The notes under the pieces: model-generated
Databases searched by the model: none
What the model was told of the DNA's origin: nothing
The model's input: only the letters and a program-made list of their open reading frames with translations
Part shown: positions 60,645 to 64,000 of the stretch, piece by piece
Numbering within the stretch: position 1 is the stretch's first letter
Layout of the letters: every line of letters begins with the position of its first letter
Source of the DNA: Anseranas semipalmata
Taxonomy: Eukaryota; Chordata; Aves; Anseriformes; Anseranatidae
Direction of reading: 5' to 3'
Length of the DNA: 64,000 nucleotides
NCBI GenBank assembly: GCA_013399115.1
Contig: VXAA01003394.1
Span: 1-64,000, forward strand
Made by a program: the position numbers and the translations under genes

Positions 60645-61860
60645 TTCTGCAATAGCAGCTGAGCAGGCTGAGTGATTGAGCTCTTTTCAAGTCCTATATC
60701 CCTCTTAAAGTAGTTTGAATATGCAACACGTAGCCGTGAAATACTTATGTGTTTGATTCAGCTTTTGTTGGTTAACAAACACAAGGGCTGTGGAAATGCT
60801 GCAAGAGAAATAGTGATAGATATATGCTACATTTAAGCATATGACCAGAACTTTGGCTTTATTTGAAATACTAAAACAATACCAGAACAGATTCTCCAAA
60901 ATCCTTCAATTGACCCCACATCAAAAACCTGTCAGAAAGTACTAAAAAAGAATGTGACTTAGAATTATTCTATTTTATTTTTAAGCCTTGATTCAGGAAT
61001 CATAAGTCATCTCCTGGTGGATTCTCAGTATCTGTCAGGACTGGCAACAAGCCAGTATCACACAGCTGAAACATTTTATTTTTCATAGTCATGATTTGTT
61101 TTCCTTTCAGACTTCAAAACTTTTCCCGTCTTACTGAAAACTTTTGGTTTGCTTGTTGGTGGATCAATCGCTATAGTTTTAGTGAACTTCGTTGAATATT
61201 TTTCACCCCTATTAATACAAAATTTAATGACTAAACATCCTTCTCACCCTGAATACATATTTGTGATTATCTTTAAGTCCACCAGTACAAAACGCGAAGC
61301 CCTCAGGAGATCTGATATATAGTTCTTAAAATGAGATACTCTTTTGGGAGCCCATGTTATGAAGATTTTATTGCTGTGGAATGAAAATTTTATAATAATG
61401 TTTAACACTTTTCAATATAAATTCTGACCTCTTTTGTCTAGCAATCCTCATTAGTAAATAAACCACTATACACACAATACCTGTAAAATACCTGTGAGAG
61501 GTAAACATGAGTATTCCAGAGCAAACCTCATTTGTAGGTGAGCAGTAATCTGGTTGTAAGAACACAACAGGAGTAAGTTATGCACTCTGAATAAGACTTT
61601 GAGTACAAGTAGGCAACTAGTAAAAGCTTGTAACATAGGAAGAGAGCTCTAGCTGTAAAGGACTGAGAAGTCGATTGGACAACTTCAAGAATGCTTCTTG
61701 AATCCTGATGGAGTAAATCCTTCAGACACTGCAAGAAGCAATACTATTTACAGCTCACATACAATGTTTCTGAGCCTTCTCTTATAACAGGTGAAGAGCA
61801 TTAGCTTGAATGAGTTGTTCATAACCGTGGTAGAATCAAGTAGGTCTTGATAACAGGTAG
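60645..61860. other. Intergenic block without genes
   Basis: AT-rich sequence with short open frames only; nothing recognised. Confidence 0.4.
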
Positions 61861-61950
61861 TCTTGCCTGGGGTAAGGAGATACAGGTTTGGACCAGATGA
61901 TCTCCTGAGGTCCTGTCCAGATTAAATCTTTTCAAGGTTCTATGACTGTA
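61861..61950 (+). mobile_element. Old CR1 3'-end fragment
   Basis: acaggtttggaccagatgat, then ctcctgaggtcctgtccaga, and an ending ggttctatgactg resemble the CR1 3' UTR (ggactagatgacctcttgag, gtcccttccag, ttctatgattc). More diverged than the copy at 5.9 kb. Confidence 0.7.
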
Positions 61951-61954
61951 TAAT

Positions 61955-64000
61955 CAGATACTATGTATCTATATGCATCAGTGTAGGTTTTATTTTCTTA
62001 ACGATTTTCTTTTTTTTTCTACTTTTACTAAAACTTTTGTTATTTGTAATAACTTTCTTATTTCTAGTTAACTTTCATTCATTTGTAGAACAAATATGTA
62101 TAAACTGCCACCAATGTCAATTGGAAATTCCATCTGTACAGAGATTTCCATTTGTGGGGAAAATTGTGCAGATAGAGATGATATAAAAATTTTTGCTTAT
62201 AATGTTTTTTTTTCAGGAGTGAGGCTACTTTGGCTAGAATGCTAATCTTGTCATGGAACATATATTTGATGACCCAACTGCCAACAACTGTATCAATAAT
62301 TTGAGGGAGGTACATGAATATTTCGAATTCAGCCCAGCAATAATATAGAAATATGTCCACAAGTCTCTTGCAGAAGTGTAGGGTGAGATGAAAGGGTCAG
62401 ACCTTAAAAAGGGGAAGTACAGATTTTTTTCTGCATTGGTTTTCTGCTACATTTTTTCCTAAGGATGAGAGTAACACACATTTGCTACCTGTCCAGGTTG
62501 ATGCTTAGTAGGAATGCAAAAACAACTGGTTAAGAGTAAGCTATTCTACAGTAGTTGCATGCTAGAAGAGCTATTAATTTTTCTAAATTGTGGAAAGACA
62601 GAAAATTTTATGGCCTAAGAGAAAGAAAAGCTTCCCTGAGGAAGATGAGGATTTTGCCACCTGGGCACTAAGTATGGAGATTATGCCAGGTAGCCACTCA
62701 GAGGGGTACTGTGTCTTTTCAGTACAGCTGAAGTCCTGGTCCTGTTGCAGAAACTCACTTGTGTTTGTGTGATTGTGGGTTGCTGACAAAAGAAAGTATA
62801 ATGATTTTCAAGGACTTAGCCTTGCAAATAGGATGTTACAGTCTTCCAGAAACTAATCTGGTATAAAGTATAGTGTTGTATTTTTGTCTCTCCCTATTGG
62901 AAGCAGTGGCCCAGATTTTGTCTCAGACTTTGCAAAGTCATCTTTTTTTTTTCCCCCACAAGACTTGCCTGCGTGTTACTGCAGTCCATGGTTTACAACA
63001 GTTAAGCTGTTGTCTCCTTTTTTTTTGATCATCTGCTGTTGTTTGTGAATTACATCCTTTGTCAATTAGCTGTACATTGCTAATCACCTCTGCTACTGTG
63101 AAACTCTGGGAAAAGTCCATTAACGCTTGCAGGTTTTTTCATGAGATCTTACAGTGGCATGGGCAGAGATGAGTCCTCTTTCAGGCTAGTAGTCTCTGGT
63201 TCTGCTTGAGAGAGTGTGTGATGTGGTGGAAGGAGTATAGACCACGGTCCAAAGCACATTCCCATAAAAAGGCAAAATGAAGGCTGATGTATTCATCAGA
63301 CCAGCCAGCTTCTAACACTGATGAAATCTTGTAACTCACTGAAGTTAAGGAGTATGGTGGCTGGATAAAGTCAGCAGACCACCAATGATATTGTAACCTA
63401 TATTCCCAGCTCAAAGGTGGCACTGCATGATTAGCAAACAGAGTATTTTAAAAAACACCTCTCTCCCCTTGCCTTTGCTGCCAGGTTTCCAGTCATTCTT
63501 CCCTACTGAATACTCACTCTTTCTTTAGTTTCCTGATACAGGTGGCTGCCATTTGTTGGGCTATCAATTTCTCTGCCCATTTTAAAGCAGCTATTATTTA
63601 TGCCAGTTTCTGCTTATCATCCTCTTTATTCGTTTAGACAAGAACAGCTACAAAACATTTTAAACAGCTTGAGATAAAGGTTAAGCTTAAAGATCACATG
63701 TTATCATGCACAGCTTCAAAATAATGGGTTAAACCTGCTTCAACACAATGTTCCAAAATCATGTCTTTAATGTGCATTTAATTTGTGCCACTCTTTCAGA
63801 TGTAAGAAATGTGAAAACATGAACCAAGCTAAAAAGCTATGGCCCATAAAGAAAATCATCTGCAGTAGCGTAAAAGGTACATGTTGAACTTTTTTTCACT
63901 AGTCTTCATATGCAAGATCATACAGAATTGAAAAACACACTCTTTTTCAAATGACTTTGATGACTTTATCTTTTAACAATAATATGTATCAGTGACTTAT
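61955..64000. other. Intergenic block without genes
   Basis: Short open frames only. The last 500 bases (about 63480-63990) are non-repetitive and contain clustered cttatc/gataa and homeodomain-type cores, a conserved-looking texture; this is an inference from composition. Confidence 0.35.

Overview
This is a vertebrate genomic window, almost certainly from a bird. It is AT-rich and has low gene density. It carries two relatively well-preserved CR1 LINE copies with the avian-type 3' end (ATTCTATG-like octamer repeats) and several much older CR1, LINE and Tc1-like relics. The only protein-coding gene I can support is the 3' half of SIM1 (single-minded homolog 1, a bHLH-PAS transcription factor) on the + strand. 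Single N bases at 253 and 2397 show this is draft assembly sequence.

Layout: positions 1-19686 are intronic sequence upstream of the first SIM1 exon in the window, and hold a CpG island at about 600-2600. Three coding exons follow at 19687-19852, 27134-27539 and 30305-31035. Splice sites and phases fit, giving about 433 C-terminal residues that end in the SIM1 terminus. The bHLH and PAS exons are not in the window and must lie 5' of it. A short 3' UTR probably ends near the AATAAA at 31781, because an ancient CR1 copy begins within about 1 kb downstream. From there to 64000 I find no gene: the region holds CR1 relics, simple repeats, a few degenerate hairpins and two protein-like relics I cannot name.

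Function: SIM1 pairs with ARNT-type bHLH-PAS partners and is needed for hypothalamic paraventricular and supraoptic neurons. The exons here encode the nuclear localisation segment and the long SIM_C region. The gene-poor flanks and repeat-free, AT-rich, homeodomain-site-rich stretches are what one expects of the regulatory surroundings of a developmental transcription factor, but that part is inference.

I did not find an undescribed biological system. The observations most worth a second look are the intronic CpG island, the conserved-looking non-coding blocks, a Tc1/mariner transposase relic, an L2-like LINE relic, and the unidentified protein-like relic near 55.5 kb.
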